Source: Welwitschia mirabilis (lineage: Eukaryota > Gnetophyta > Gnetopsida > Welwitschiales). Taken from it: a DNA stretch of 64,000 nt. The position numbers were made by a program, and so were the translations under genes. Under the pieces are notes generated by a model. The model worked only from the letters and a program-made list of their open reading frames with translations. It did no database searches and was not told the DNA's origin. The stretch is taken from assembly GCA_051453625.1 (NCBI GenBank), contig JBOZIK010000001.1, forward strand, positions 63,053,617-63,117,616, in the 5' to 3' direction. Shown here in pieces: positions 34,061-46,499 of the stretch. Within the stretch, counting starts at the first letter, position 1. Each line of letters begins with the position of its first letter.

Positions 34061-34529
34061 TAATATTATGCTAAAGTTCTCTTACAAAAATCAAGATGTA
34101 ATGGCTAAGAGTTTAGATTTCTAATAGTAAAAGAAAAAAAATTTAGATTATGTAAATAGAATAACAATCATAATTAGATTAGTAATGTAAATTTCAAGAA
34201 ATTCAAAAATGTCTTATCTTGATAAGATTTTGGAATTCTAACTGACTATTTTAGAATAGTCTTTAGATTAAGAAAAATTTAATTTTGATGAATTAGATAG
34301 TATTACTAGTTTTATTCTTAAAGTATGAACTTATTAGATTTTTCAAGATCAACATTACTAAAGAATAACTTAGAGATGCTTTATTTATTATGTATAATGG
34401 TAATGATTTTAGATTTAATGGCAGACCTATAGAATTCAATAAAAAGAATTAGAATATTTTTGATAATAATTACCTATAAGTAATCAAATGCGCCATGTCT
34501 AGACATTTACTAGAACATAGTTTAAATAG
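34061..34529 (+). other. AT-rich DNA before a LINE remnant
   Basis: No clear protein motif. It may be the degenerate 5' part of the LINE that follows. Confidence 0.4.
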
Positions 34530-35100
34530 ATAAGCCACTAGATTTCTTCCTAACTCTAGTAATATAAATTTAATAAGCATTTATGGACTTGTAAAATTAT
34601 TAAATATTTCTTATAAAATCTAGGAAAAATTTATTACAATAAATTTATAAAATATTATTCTAGACATTGTCAGTTAATTAAAATTAAGTTTTAGTCCTAC
34701 TTAGTACATTCCTAATAAGATGGTAATATTTAAAAAAAGATGATAAGTAAAACTAGACAATAATTGGGATATCTCCTCAATCAAAATTTACTATTCTAAG
34801 GTATATGACCATATTCTCTAGAAACTCACTCTAAAACATATGAAAAAATTAGATTTGACTTAGATTCTTGCACATGATAAAATGCATTATTATTGATGCT
34901 AATCATTGCATATCAATTAATCTAGGAGTTTTTAATAAATTTTTTATAGAAAGATAATCATAATATGATTTCCCAATTGTCACCTTTTTACTTAACATTA
35001 TAGCTAATTTTCAAGTTGTTACATTAAGAAGACTTAAAAGATGGATTGTTGAAATGCATTAGAATTAGTTATAATTCTAGGTAGATGATAAATATATACT
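34530..35100 (+). pseudogene. L1-type LINE reverse transcriptase remnant, plus strand
   Basis: Frames with stops read INLISIYGLVKLLNISYKI, EKFITINL, NIILDIVS, LSFSPT and YIPNKMVIF at 34565-34730. This follows the order of the LINE RT block I..YRPISL.N..YKI.sK+la.RL...L..lIS..QsaFi.gR.I.dN. Next, IKIYYSKVYDHILWKLTLK at about 34785-34850 matches the KlDysKAYDrv.W block. A weak continuation (CISINLGVFNKFF) follows near 34900. The YADD motif is not visible. No intact frame remains. Confidence 0.6.
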
Positions 35101-38100
35101 TGCTAATGATAAATATGCACTTTACTAAGGATTCCTTTTTTTATGAAGAATTAAAACATTAAAAAAAATTAATATGTCTGTTAAGTGAATTGATCAATAT
35201 TACATGCTTTTAATTTTGAGTAGACCAATTAATAGAAGTCTTTGATATATAATAGTATAGATGATATTTAATTCATGAAACATAAACCCTATAAGATTAT
35301 TAAATAAAATGACATAATTAATTCTAGGAATATCATTCTCCTTTAATGAATAACCTCTAAGTTTTGAAAAAATAATCTTAATAAAGTTAGAAAGAAAACT
35401 AATAAATGAAAAGTAAAGAAACTATATTATGTAGGAAAATTCTCGGTATGAATTTCTATTACTTTAAATAATCATGATTTTTACTTTCCAATATCTTTTA
35501 AAAAATTCATGTGATTGATTTTGGATGATTAAAAAAGGTTTTACTAAAGTCTCTTAAAAAATATGTTATCTTAGAATTAAAAAACAAGAATTTAGCTTTA
35601 TTTATAGCTTTCAATAGGTATAATGTATATGTGATAATTAGCTCATAAGTTTTCTTTCATACCATAGCATTATTAATGATTTATTATTTGCTAAATTAAA
35701 ACGTATAAACTTAAGAAGAGTAATATATAGAAGTGATTTGACCCCTTAAATTAAATCATATAACATTACTTAATTATATTAGTAGATATGCATGTCTTAA
35801 AAATATTTTAATATCATGAATAATGATTGATAATTTTATAAATTGGAATTCATTCAAAATTTCTAGATCATTGCTTTAAAGTGTTTTTCCTTAATAGATT
35901 ATATTTGTAACAATCTTGGAAGGATTCTTAAATACTAAATTGGTAGCCTATTATCTATAATTAGTTTTGTTACCATTATTAAAATCCTTAAAACCTAAAT
36001 TAGTAGCTTATTAGCTAGCAAGCTTCTTGGTATTCTTAGCATGTGTATATGTTAATAGAAGTTTTTTGTCATGGGATTTGTTTGAGCTACTCCATGATTC
36101 TATGCATAATGTCAAGAGATTTTAAAATTAGTTATTCATTTTTATAGATGATAGAATAATACAAAATGATAACAATAACTCAATCTTATATGATTTTTAA
36201 TGGAAAAATGGTTGATAGTTTATACCTCATAGATTAGAATCTAAATAGAAAATGACAAATAGACAATAATAAAATTATATGAATTAGAATATTTTCTAAT
36301 CTCTGGAAACTTCTTATGCTTCTAAAATATAATAATATAATTGATATCTTCTTTATAAAGGATTTTATTTAGATAGTTATCTTTGTAGCCTAATGTTGCA
36401 CTCCATTATTTTCCTTATTTGGAAGAATGAGAAATAATTTAAGAAAATATTTATAACATGAAATTTCATGATTAATTCTTAAAGTTGGCTAGTATATTTC
36501 CAAATACAACTAATAGATAAAAAATTTATAGTTTTTAGAAATAATCCTAATCTAATTAAAAGTTAATACCTTCTTTTAATGTTTCATGCAATCTTGCACT
36601 TTATAATGTCTATGGTGATTTTATCATAAAGTTCATTTCTAGAATACAAAATTCATTTATTTTAAAATTCTAACAAAATATAATATTAAATAGTATGTCA
36701 CATTTTAGATATAAATATAAGTGAAGAAGATTGAGCTTAAGGTTAATTGCCTTATGTAATTTCTTCAGCACTAGTCTGATGGACCTATTTAATATCTAGG
36801 GTTTCCATAAGGGATTTTCACTATTATGAATGTACTTGCATCCTACCTCAAACATAGCCATCAATTAGTGCTTAGTGTGGTAAATAAAACAATTTAATCT
36901 TATTCTCTTAAGGAATAATAAATAATATTAAATTTTATTTCATTTGAATTATGTAGGGATCTTTCTCTTTAAGACTATATTATTTTATTTCACTTAGAAT
37001 ATGGTTGAACAAAGATTTGATGTCCTTAACTTCCTCTACTATTGGATTATTAGTTAATATCTATGTTAAAACTTATATTTTCATGTTTAATTATGTTTTT
37101 AGGATCTGACATCTACCTCATTTTAAATTAAATAAAGGTATAGATATGAATGATACAAAGGTTTATCATCTATATTTAACATCTAAAAATGTTTATAGGC
37201 TATAAATATTTTTAAGTATTTCGTAAACACTTAATTATCATATTACAAAAGTAGTTATCAACCAAAGAAAAAATAGATTTACTAAAAAAAAATAATTACA
37301 TACATAAAGAAATAATTTAAAAGGCTAAATCAAGTTATTTGCAATAAGTAAGAAGTTAAGTAAGAATCTAAAGTTAAATATATTATGATATGAAAATGAT
37401 TAAATAACTCAATATAAAGGAAAACATAATAAGGATATAAAAGGAGATAATCTATACATAAATAAAAGAAATGCTTTATTTTTTAAATTTTAAATGAAGA
37501 AATAATTTTAAACTTACATATGACCTCAAATAAAAGTAACATCTAATATGTGAAATAAAATCCATCCATATAATACTTAAAAAATCTAGTAAAAACTTTA
37601 TGTAAGATAAACCCATTATACAAACTATTTCTAAAAATAGAAACCAAAATTTTAGGTACTTCCTTAAAATATTTATTAAAATAGTGAAGTCCACTAAAGA
37701 TAGTAGGATTTATAAATGTATTTAAAATTAAATTTTGACAGTCTAAACAAGTTAACAATAATATTTTATTGGAACACTACCTAAACATCTTAAATATAAC
37801 TATAGGATAAAGATTTATTTTGTAATGTATTTGTAAGTCTAGCCTTAAAATTTGAAAAAACCTGAATTATCAAAATTGACATAGGAAATAGGAGTGTATA
37901 ATGATAATAATATTATAAACCATCTAAACTTTATTAGAACTAATAAAATCACATTACTTTTAAAAACCAACTTTAATAAACAAGCATCTAAAAGATATTT
38001 ATAATTCCAAGAGAATAAAATTCATACATAATGAATTAGTATAGAAAAAAAGAAAAAAAATACAATAATTTAATTTTAATCTTAACAAAAAAATTTTCAA

Positions 38101-39539
38101 AACACATAATAATTACAAGATTAAGAAGCCTATGCTATGTTACAAAGATAGTAGATTTAAAAATGATCATAATCAAAGATAAATTCTTTAAAAGTAATAT
38201 AAGATCTTTAAAAACCCTTTTTTATATGATCTTGAAGTGTTATAAAAATAACTCTCATTATGTTTACTCTATCTACAAGTCATAAACATGCAAAAGCTAC
38301 CATGGAGGCATATATCAAATGGATGGAATGATCAAATTCTAAGAAGGAACCTCTACAATTAAGCAAGGTCTATCTTGGCTTTAATTTATTGAGAGTATAT
38401 TTAACCTTAGTTTTATTTTGCTCCACCTAAATGTGAATATAAAAAGTAATACTTTTCTATAATAATCTTAAATCTTACATATAAAAAATTAGAGTTATTA
38501 ATTCTTTGAAAAATATGATTTCATTGGTACTTCTAAATTGCATAAAGATTATAGGGTTTAAGATACTTCTAAAGTAATAGATATTATCTTTAAAGATTTG
38601 GTAGATTTCAAGAAAAATGTGTTACAATTTGAATAGAATCCTTAAAAGGATATAAGAACCCATGTCTAAGTGTTTTGATAATTGAAGAAATTAACAAAGA
38701 AATGATAGAAAATATTCACTATTATAAAAAGGGTAAGTAGTAGTTACAAATCAATATGAAGACGCCTTTTACTAACAAGCAGAACATGATAAAGAAAAGA
38801 ATCAAAATTCATTATTACTTTAGTAAGAAAATAATTTTTAGACATTGTAAAAAATTAATATCCATTAATTATTTAAGGTAAGTGATAATTCATAATAATA
38901 ACATTTAATAAATATGTCTCTCAAAATCATATGATAAAAGCTTTCTTTATTTTATTTTTTTCTTTTACTTTATAAGGACAAAAAGAGGTATCATCTTTCT
39001 ACTCCATTAAAAATATAAGAAATAAAATCTTAAAAATAATTATAGCATTTAAGCCAACATAGGTCTATTGAAAGGTTTCCAATAAATCCATTAACTATTT
39101 AAGAAAAGGTATAAAGGATGACCATATTTGTCTCAACCCAATGCACTATCCAATGGGGTCTTAAATAAGCAAATGAAGTATCCCTAATGGTTATCACCAT
39201 AGAACTATTTTTCACAACATAAAAAAAGGGATTAAACAATTACTATAAATAATTTTATTATGCATAATGTTCCATATAATCAAAAATGTTTTTAGGATAA
39301 TAGATTCTTGAATATTAATATCCATATGTATAAAGTAGTTAATAGAATGGATACCTTTATGTCTTGATTTATTCTTCACATAAGAAGTCTTTCACTATTT
39401 AAAAATGAAGCCATAGAGAAGGATTTATTAATTATATCTTAATAATTCTTAATTGAAAAAGGATTCATCTATAATTTCATGTTAATAAGATGATTTAGAT
39501 TCTTACTAATATCATAACTAAGGTTTTCCTACTAATCCC
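35101..39539. other. 4.4 kb without a recognised feature
   Basis: AT-rich; small frames only (for example minus 37476-37694 and 37543-37758, overlapping and without motifs). It may hold the 3' parts of both flanking LINEs, but nothing can be supported. Confidence 0.5.
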
Positions 39540-40165
39540 TTCAAATAGCATGACATGAAACTTTTTCTAGAATGATAAAAAGATAAGAAACCAAAGGACA
39601 TTCATGTATTAGAGGTATTCCAATAGAAAAGGTGGATCTAGCATCTTCTACTATGGTAGCACAAGAATTTGAATTTTTAAAAGTCTTTAACACATGAATA
39701 AGAACTTATTTAAATCATAATTTTTCATCTTATCTAAGGTAAAATCACATTTAATTCTCTTATAACTTTTTCATAATTATGTTTAAGTTAGGAAATACTT
39801 TTAAATATTGTCTTTACACATGCTAAACATTTTCAAGTAGATATTAAATTATTAAGAATTTATCTATCTTTAATAAAACCACTCTTCTTAACACAAATAA
39901 TATTAGGTAGGATAGTTACTCTTCACTTAAAAATGCAATGAAAATAATATAATTTTATCAAAAGATAAATAATGCCCTAATTAATACCTAGATCTAAGCT
40001 GTGTCCATGTAAATCTTTCCAAATTATCTTTATCTAAGTCATATTTATAAAATTCTATTAAAAACCAATTTATTCTGAGGATCTTATGATTGATCATGTT
40101 AATAAAAGCTACTTTTAACTCATCCTTTATAATATCTTTCTCAAAAATTTGATGATGAGCTTTTC
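39540..40165 (-). pseudogene. L1-type LINE reverse transcriptase remnant, minus strand
   Basis: Read from 40165 downward: EKDIIKDELKVAFINMIN and INWFLIEFYKYDLDKDNLE match the EI..Al..m...KaPGpDG...EFYK block. Then LPNIICVKKSGFIKDR with a stop for Gln and ILNNLIST at 39840-39905 matches IIS..QsgFIkgRqI.dNi. Then ATIVEDARSTFSIGIPLIHE and CPLVSYLFIILEKVSCHAI at 39545-39650 match fSI.iNGiP...F...GirQGdPLSPyLFii..E.LS. Frames shift between blocks. The YADD box is not seen downstream. An endonuclease domain would lie at 40200-41300 but was not recognised. Confidence 0.7.
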
Positions 40166-41541
40166 AAACATTCTAAGAAATGAAGTTAACATTTTAGTTA
40201 AATGGATGGTGATGAGAATGATTCAATTTTTGATTAACTTAGTAAAATGTCTAACTAAATAATTGAAAATGACTTGAGGATCATAGTGTAACTTAACATC
40301 AAATTTAAAAATCTTTTAATTAAAGTAAATTAGAACCTCTCTTATGTAACTCAAAACATCATTTCCTATTGACATCTTAAGTATTAATCCAAGAAATTCT
40401 ACTCTTAATGGTAGCCCTTTAGAAAAAATTTATTTCTCAAGATTTCAAAAATTCTAGAATTTTTGAAAATTTATTATTAATATAATGGTTAAAAGAATCT
40501 TTCTCTATCATAATAGAAAGTAATTAGATATGATGGGAAATGTTAAAATATATTTAATCTTGATTTAGTGATTTTTTTTAAAAATCTAACATGTCTAGAA
40601 GGATTTCAAATATGACATGTAGCATTAATTCACCTTGTAATTTGTTTAGCATTACTACTCAATACATCTTTATATTCTAGAAAATATGAAAAATAGTTTT
40701 TCATGATTTAGAATTACGTGCAACATAAAATAGAAAAATGGTTTTACTTTGTTGGATATCTAAAGTTAATTTGTTAAAAAAAGTAATATAATTATTTAAT
40801 AATAAACAATAATCATAAAACATAATACCAAAAAAAATATAGAAGAAAAATAAAACTTATCAAGATGTTAAAAAATATTAACATGTCATAATAAAAATTT
40901 AATAAAGTATAATAATATTATTAAGGGTTAGAATAACATTAGTAAAGAAAATTAATAAAACAAAAATATTCTTTAAGAAAAGATTAGGATCTTTTTTGTT
41001 AATAAATTAATATAAAAAAATAAGCCTTTAATCTTATAAAAAAGGGCTCCATCATATTAAANNNNNNNNNNNNNNNNNNNNNNNNNNNNNNNNNNNNNNN
41101 NNNNNNNNNNNNNNNNNNNNNNNNNNNNNNNNNNNNNNNNNNNNNNNNNNNNNNNNNNNNNNNNNNNNAAAAATCCATGAAGAAAAGAAAGAAGAATCCA
41201 ACTACATCTATTCTAATAATTATAACCATTTTAAATAACTTTAGAGTTTGATCATGAATAAAAAACGATAGGAGAATAACCACCTACTAGTAGAAGCTTT
41301 TATGATAAATATAACACTATTTTTAATTCAAAGACTTTTAATAAAATTCATTGCTTCTTTAGATATTTTAGATTTTGATAATAACATAAATTAGAGATAG
41401 AGACTATTGCTAAATAAAATTATTAGCTCTTCTTCATTAAAGGTTGTTTCTGAGCCCTCAAAAATTTTGAAAGAATACAGTCATGAATACATAAGGGATG
41501 AATTCAGCATCCTCTTAGACAAATAAACAACTATATTATCA
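40166..41541. other. AT-rich DNA, possible 5' part of the minus-strand LINE
   Basis: No motif recognised. Contains a 107-base gap at 41062-41168. The minus frame 40999-41283 crosses that gap and is not supported. Confidence 0.4.
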
Positions 41542-42487
41542 TGCATGTTATCATGTGATTATTATAGTTTTATTGTGAAATATAAAAATAATTATAGGTT
41601 TATATGACTTATTTTGAAATTCCATAGAAAAGTAAGTTATTACTTTAAAACATTAGTTTTTGTTGATGTTTTATAACGACTAGATCATTTATGTAGTTCA
41701 ATCATTTTGAAGTTTTCTACACTTAATTAGTTATTATATTTTGGAACATTATTTGAAATAAAAGAGTGTGCATTTCATGGAACTAAAAGGTTCTTCAATA
41801 AAGAAGCATCAACTTATTTTTATTTGCTTATAAAATAACATTAAATAGTTTTATTCTTTGGTGCTATATACATTTCACTATAAGATTAAGCATTTTTATT
41901 AAAAATAAATCATTAAGAAAATAGTTTGAGTCTTATTCTTATCAATTTAATCAATAAAATTATTTCATTTAAGAGGAAACAATGGTTAAATAAATGAATT
42001 TCTCTATGGTAATAGTTTTAAGCAATTGAAACATTAGTAGGACATAAATTTTATATCTCATAGCCCTAAATTATGTTTATTTTACCATATTATTATAAAA
42101 TATTTATTATATTTTACCTATGAAATCTTATTAAATCAAAAAATAATAAAAAAATAATTTTCATATTATTTTATAAGCTAATTTGAATGAATTAACAAAT
42201 TTTGAAAAGCTAGACTTATTAAGCTCAAATTAAGCCATGCCTAAAAGTGTAAAATTAAGTTATATTACTTTAGTTCATTAGTGTAACTATGAAATTAGAG
42301 TTATGACCTAAGATTTGGGGGTATAATTCATGTTGAACTGTGATTTACACTTCTACTTTACAAACCTTAAGAATATATTTTATTAAAATAAATATTTGTA
42401 ATACAATCTTAATAGCATAAGTATTCCCCAAAGTAGAAGTATTTTTTATAACACCTTTGGGTAGCAGTTACAATTACCCCTAATGGG

Positions 42488-42495
42488 TATATAAG
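42488..42495 (+). promoter_or_regulatory. TATA-like box in repeat R copy A
   Basis: TATATAAG within GGGTATATAAGCC; copy B has GGGTAAATAAGCCC. The surrounding 100 bp are less AT-rich and well conserved between copies, so this could be a former promoter. Speculative. Confidence 0.3.
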
Positions 42496-43689
42496 CCAAT
42501 TTCCTCCTTATGCAGAAGACATATTAATTAGATTTAGTATTTATTTTAACTTAAATTATCCTATTCTATATCCATGATTAGAAAATTACATGTTTTCTTA
42601 AAGTCTCCTAGTTAGAGGGTGAGTTCTTTGATACATGATACATTAATCTTCCATCTTTGGGTATTTTTATGGAAATTACTTATGATCTACTATGATAACA
42701 AATTAATATTTAATTGTTATTTATATCATTTATTATTTTTCTTATGACTAATATTTTTCTACATGGTTTTATGTTTCATTTATTTTCTTATTATTGCATT
42801 TTATGTTTAAAGTTTGTATTGGCTTTTAGGTGAGTTGATTTTATAATTAAAATAAACTATAGTCAATATGAGATTTATAATATTTTAAAAATAATTAGAA
42901 TTACGTTTTTAATAACATGTGAATTAATTATATATTAGATCTCATACTCTAATCACTTAATGTTCTTATTGGGTAAATCCCTTGTCAGTTTTTTGATATT
43001 AAATTTTTTTATAAATCTTTGCTTTTGCAATATTAACTTAACTAACCCATAAATATTTAGTATTACTTACATGCTTATTTTGAAAGAACAATATTCTCTT
43101 ACTTTTAATTCGAATCTCCTATATTATAGACATAAAACTTAAAGTAAACAATGCAGTACTTATGGGTAATAACATCAAAGTTAAGGAATAAAACTTTCTT
43201 TTTATTTTTTAAATATATATCTATGGAGTGTCTTATTCTAGTTCTAAGAAACAAAGAAAAGTTTTAAATATCTATAATCATTCCAAGAAGTTAAACAATC
43301 TCAAATTCAAATTACTTAAAAATAATTGGAAAATCTAGTAACCTTCACAAGATAAGACACATCATAGTGGTCTAGAAATTAACATTAAAATATAATTTTA
43401 TTTATCAGACTATTAAGATAATGTAACTATTAATAATATTACATGCTATACCAAAGTAAAATTCATTAACTATAGTATCTAGAGTTTTGTTCTACTGATT
43501 AAAGCATAGATTTGATTTGAAAAATTAGGATAGCATGTTATAATATTGGTGATTCTAATTTACATTATTTCAAAAGGATCATATGATACTTTTAATGCTT
43601 GTGATTATTTAGATTTATTTAGCAAAGGTATGTTTAAGGATAACTGATAGAAATTTTAAAGGTACTAATATTAGAAAGCTATCTTTAAA

Positions 43690-43770
43690 GAGACATCCTA
43701 AGGACAAACCAATGGTTTTGTGACTTTGTGGTTGTGAGTTTGATTATATGAAACATCTTTTAATCACACC
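43690..43770 (+). ncRNA. tRNA-like / SINE-like motif 2
   Basis: TGTGACTTTGTGGTTGTGAGTT with a degenerate B box, then TCTTTTAATCACACC leading into the CA tract. Its A-box part is altered. Confidence 0.4.
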
Positions 43771-43782
43771 AAAACAAACAAA

Positions 43783-43786
<4 letters not shown>

Positions 43787-43848
<62 letters not shown>

Positions 43849-44705
43849 NNNNNNNNNNNNNNNNNNNNNNNNNNNNNNNNNNNNNNNNNNNNNNNNNNNN
43901 NNNNNNNNNNNNNNNNNNNNNNNNNNNNNNNNNNNNNNNNNNNNNNNNNNNNNNNNNNNNNNNNNNNNNNNNNNNNNNNNNNNNNNNNNNNNNNNNNNNN
44001 NNNNNNNNNNNNNNNNNNNNNNNNNNNNNNNNNNNNNNNNNNNNNNNNNNNNNNNNNNNNNNNNNNNNNNNNNNNNNNNNNNNNNNNNNNNNNNNNNNNN
44101 NNNNNNNNNNNNNNNNNNNNNNNNNNNNNNNNNNNNNNNNNNNNNNNNNNNNNNNNNNNNNNNNNNNNNNNNNNNNNNNNNNNNNNNNNNNNNNNNNNNN
44201 NNNNNNNNNNNNNNNNNNNNNNNNNNNNNNNNNNNNNNNNNNNNNNNNNNNNNNNNNNNNNNNNNNNNNNNNNNNNNNNNNNNNNNNNNNNNNNNNNNNN
44301 NNNNNNNNNNNNNNNNNNNNNNNNNNNNNNNNNNNNNNNNNNNNNNNNNNNNNNNNNNNNNNNNNNNNNNNNNNNNNNNNNNNNNNNNNNNNNNNNNNNN
44401 NNNNNNNNNNNNNNNNNNNNNNNNNNNNNNNNNNNNNNNNNNNNNNNNNNNNNNNNNNNNNNNNNNNNNNNNNNNNNNNNNNNNNNNNNNNNNNNNNNNN
44501 NNNNNNNNNNNNNNNNNNNNNNNNNNNNNNNNNNNNNNNNNNNNNNNNNNNNNNNNNNNNNNNNNNNNNNNNNNNNNNNNNNNNNNNNNNNNNNNNNNNN
44601 NNNNNNNNNNNNNNNNNNNNNNNNNNNNNNNNNNNNNNNNNNNNNNNNNNNNNNNNNNNNNNNNNNNNNNNNNNNNNNNNNNNNNNNNNNNNNNNNNNNN
44701 NNNNN

Positions 44706-44773
<68 letters not shown>
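43787..44773. repeat. (CA)n microsatellite around an 857-base gap
   Basis: CA dinucleotides at 43787-43848 and 44706-44773, with N at 43849-44705. Copy B has only about five CA units at the same place (49432). Confidence 0.97.
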
Positions 44774-44777
<4 letters not shown>

Positions 44778-45519
44778 AAAGATTAGAAAACTTCTCCTCC
44801 TACGCACTAGTAATAACTATTAAAAAGAATAAACTAACAATTAAAGTTACTATTATAATAAATTATATTATAAATTTCATAGATCTTAAATTTCATAGAT
44901 ATAAATAGCTATAAATTATATTATAATAAAATGTTAAAAAAATTGAATAGCATAAATGATGTCATACATTATAACACATCAAATATCTAACATCAGTAAA
45001 CCTAAATAATAGATTAAAGAAATCAATTATAAAAAATAAATGTAAAGGAACATTAAAAATTAAAAAATGACATGGCTAATAATCAATATTACATCAATGA
45101 TAGAAAGAAAACAGGATTCAACCATGGATTAAATTACACTATCTGATAATTCAAATGCTAAAGAAAATTAGTAATCAAATACCAAATAAATCCTTAAGCT
45201 TATCAAGGTAGTTGCCTTATGAAATAATCATTCTTACATGATTAAGGAAGAGGTTTGAAACCTAACAATAAGATAAGCATTCATCATATTCATGGAAAAT
45301 GTAGATCTCATAAAGGTCTTTAAAGGATGAAATAGAATCCAACATAGTGTAAAATAAATTATGCCTTAATCTAATTATTAGATAAGGATTATGTTTTCAA
45401 TCTTAATATTACACACTTTATATATTAAAATACATAGAATTTGGTTATAGGAGGATCTTATAGTTATTAGAATTAATCAACTAAATCCTTAATCTTTTGA
45501 GTGTAGTTTTAATCTCTCT

Positions 45520-45590
45520 AAAGACATCCTAATGGTAGAGTAGTATATCTATGACTTTATGGTTGTGACTTCTTTGGATCTTTAATTGTA
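45520..45590 (+). ncRNA. tRNA-like / SINE-like motif 3
   Basis: ATCCTAATGGTAGAGTAGT (A-box-like) then ATGGTTGTGACTTC, a truncated B box, then TCTTTAATTG. Counterpart of 50239 in copy B. Confidence 0.4.
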
Positions 45591-46421
45591 AGCTTGACTA
45601 AGTAGTAGGTTAATGATTTTTATTTTAGCTTTTTCCATGCTTATGCTTTTTAAAAATACCAATAGTGCTATGTATTGGATGACAATACTCATCTTCTTAG
45701 GTTGTGTGCTTAGATTAAAGACTAGGTGGCTCAAGATTATCTACATAAGAAAATTAAAGTATTAATAATTCTAAGCTCTAATTTAGTAAGTATTCATGGG
45801 TAAACTATTATAAAAATTAAAGTCTAGACATTATGTAAGAAAATAGCATTCTTAATCTAGATGTGTCATAGAAATAAAGTAGTAAGAAAAGTCAAAGAAA
45901 ACTATTTTTTCATGTGAAAGTATTATATCATAACATAATAAAACCAAATCAATCTATTTCAAGAAAGACTTTAATCTTGAGAGATAACACAAGATTTGTA
46001 AGACAATTTATGTAAAGGGAAGATTAATTGAATGTTTTTGAAATAAATCATTAAGTAAGACAAAATTATTTTTTCTTTGTTTACTATTTTCCTTTAAAAT
46101 TATATGATTAGATTCCTTAGAAGCCACTAGCAATAGCATTTATAGTATTTAAATCCTTCATTTAAAGGAATAAATTAGTCTAAATTTAAAACCCTTATGT
46201 TTTTTTATCTTCACAATTTTAGAACATCGTTTCTAATTCACATCATTGAATCCTCTAAATTTAAGTATAATAAATAAGGATAAGTTAAGTACATTGTGAG
46301 ATATAAATAGTGCTAACTAGCATTAGAAGAAAATAAGTTAGGATGATGTAAATATAAAGATAACAAGATAAAATAAAGTTTCTATATAATAAAAAGACAA
46401 ATTTAAATAAATTATTTCTTT

Positions 46422-46499
46422 GAACACATCATAATGGTAGAGTAGTGCTTCAATCTATTTAGGGCTGTGAATTCAATTCTTTAAAAGGTATTTTAATTG
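46422..46499 (+). ncRNA. tRNA-like / SINE-like motif 4
   Basis: CATCATAATGGTAGAGTAGT then GGGCTGTGAATTCAATTC (B-box-like), then TTTTAATTG. Counterpart of 51128. Confidence 0.45.

Noticed and set aside
34061-41000. Endogenous pararetrovirus
   Set aside because: AT-rich degenerate frames suggested it at first, but no tRNA-Met primer site or movement or coat motifs were seen, and the recognisable blocks follow LINE reverse transcriptase.
43744-44908. Cys-Val and His-Thr frames up to 386 codons
   Set aside because: Translations of the CA microsatellite and an 857-base gap.
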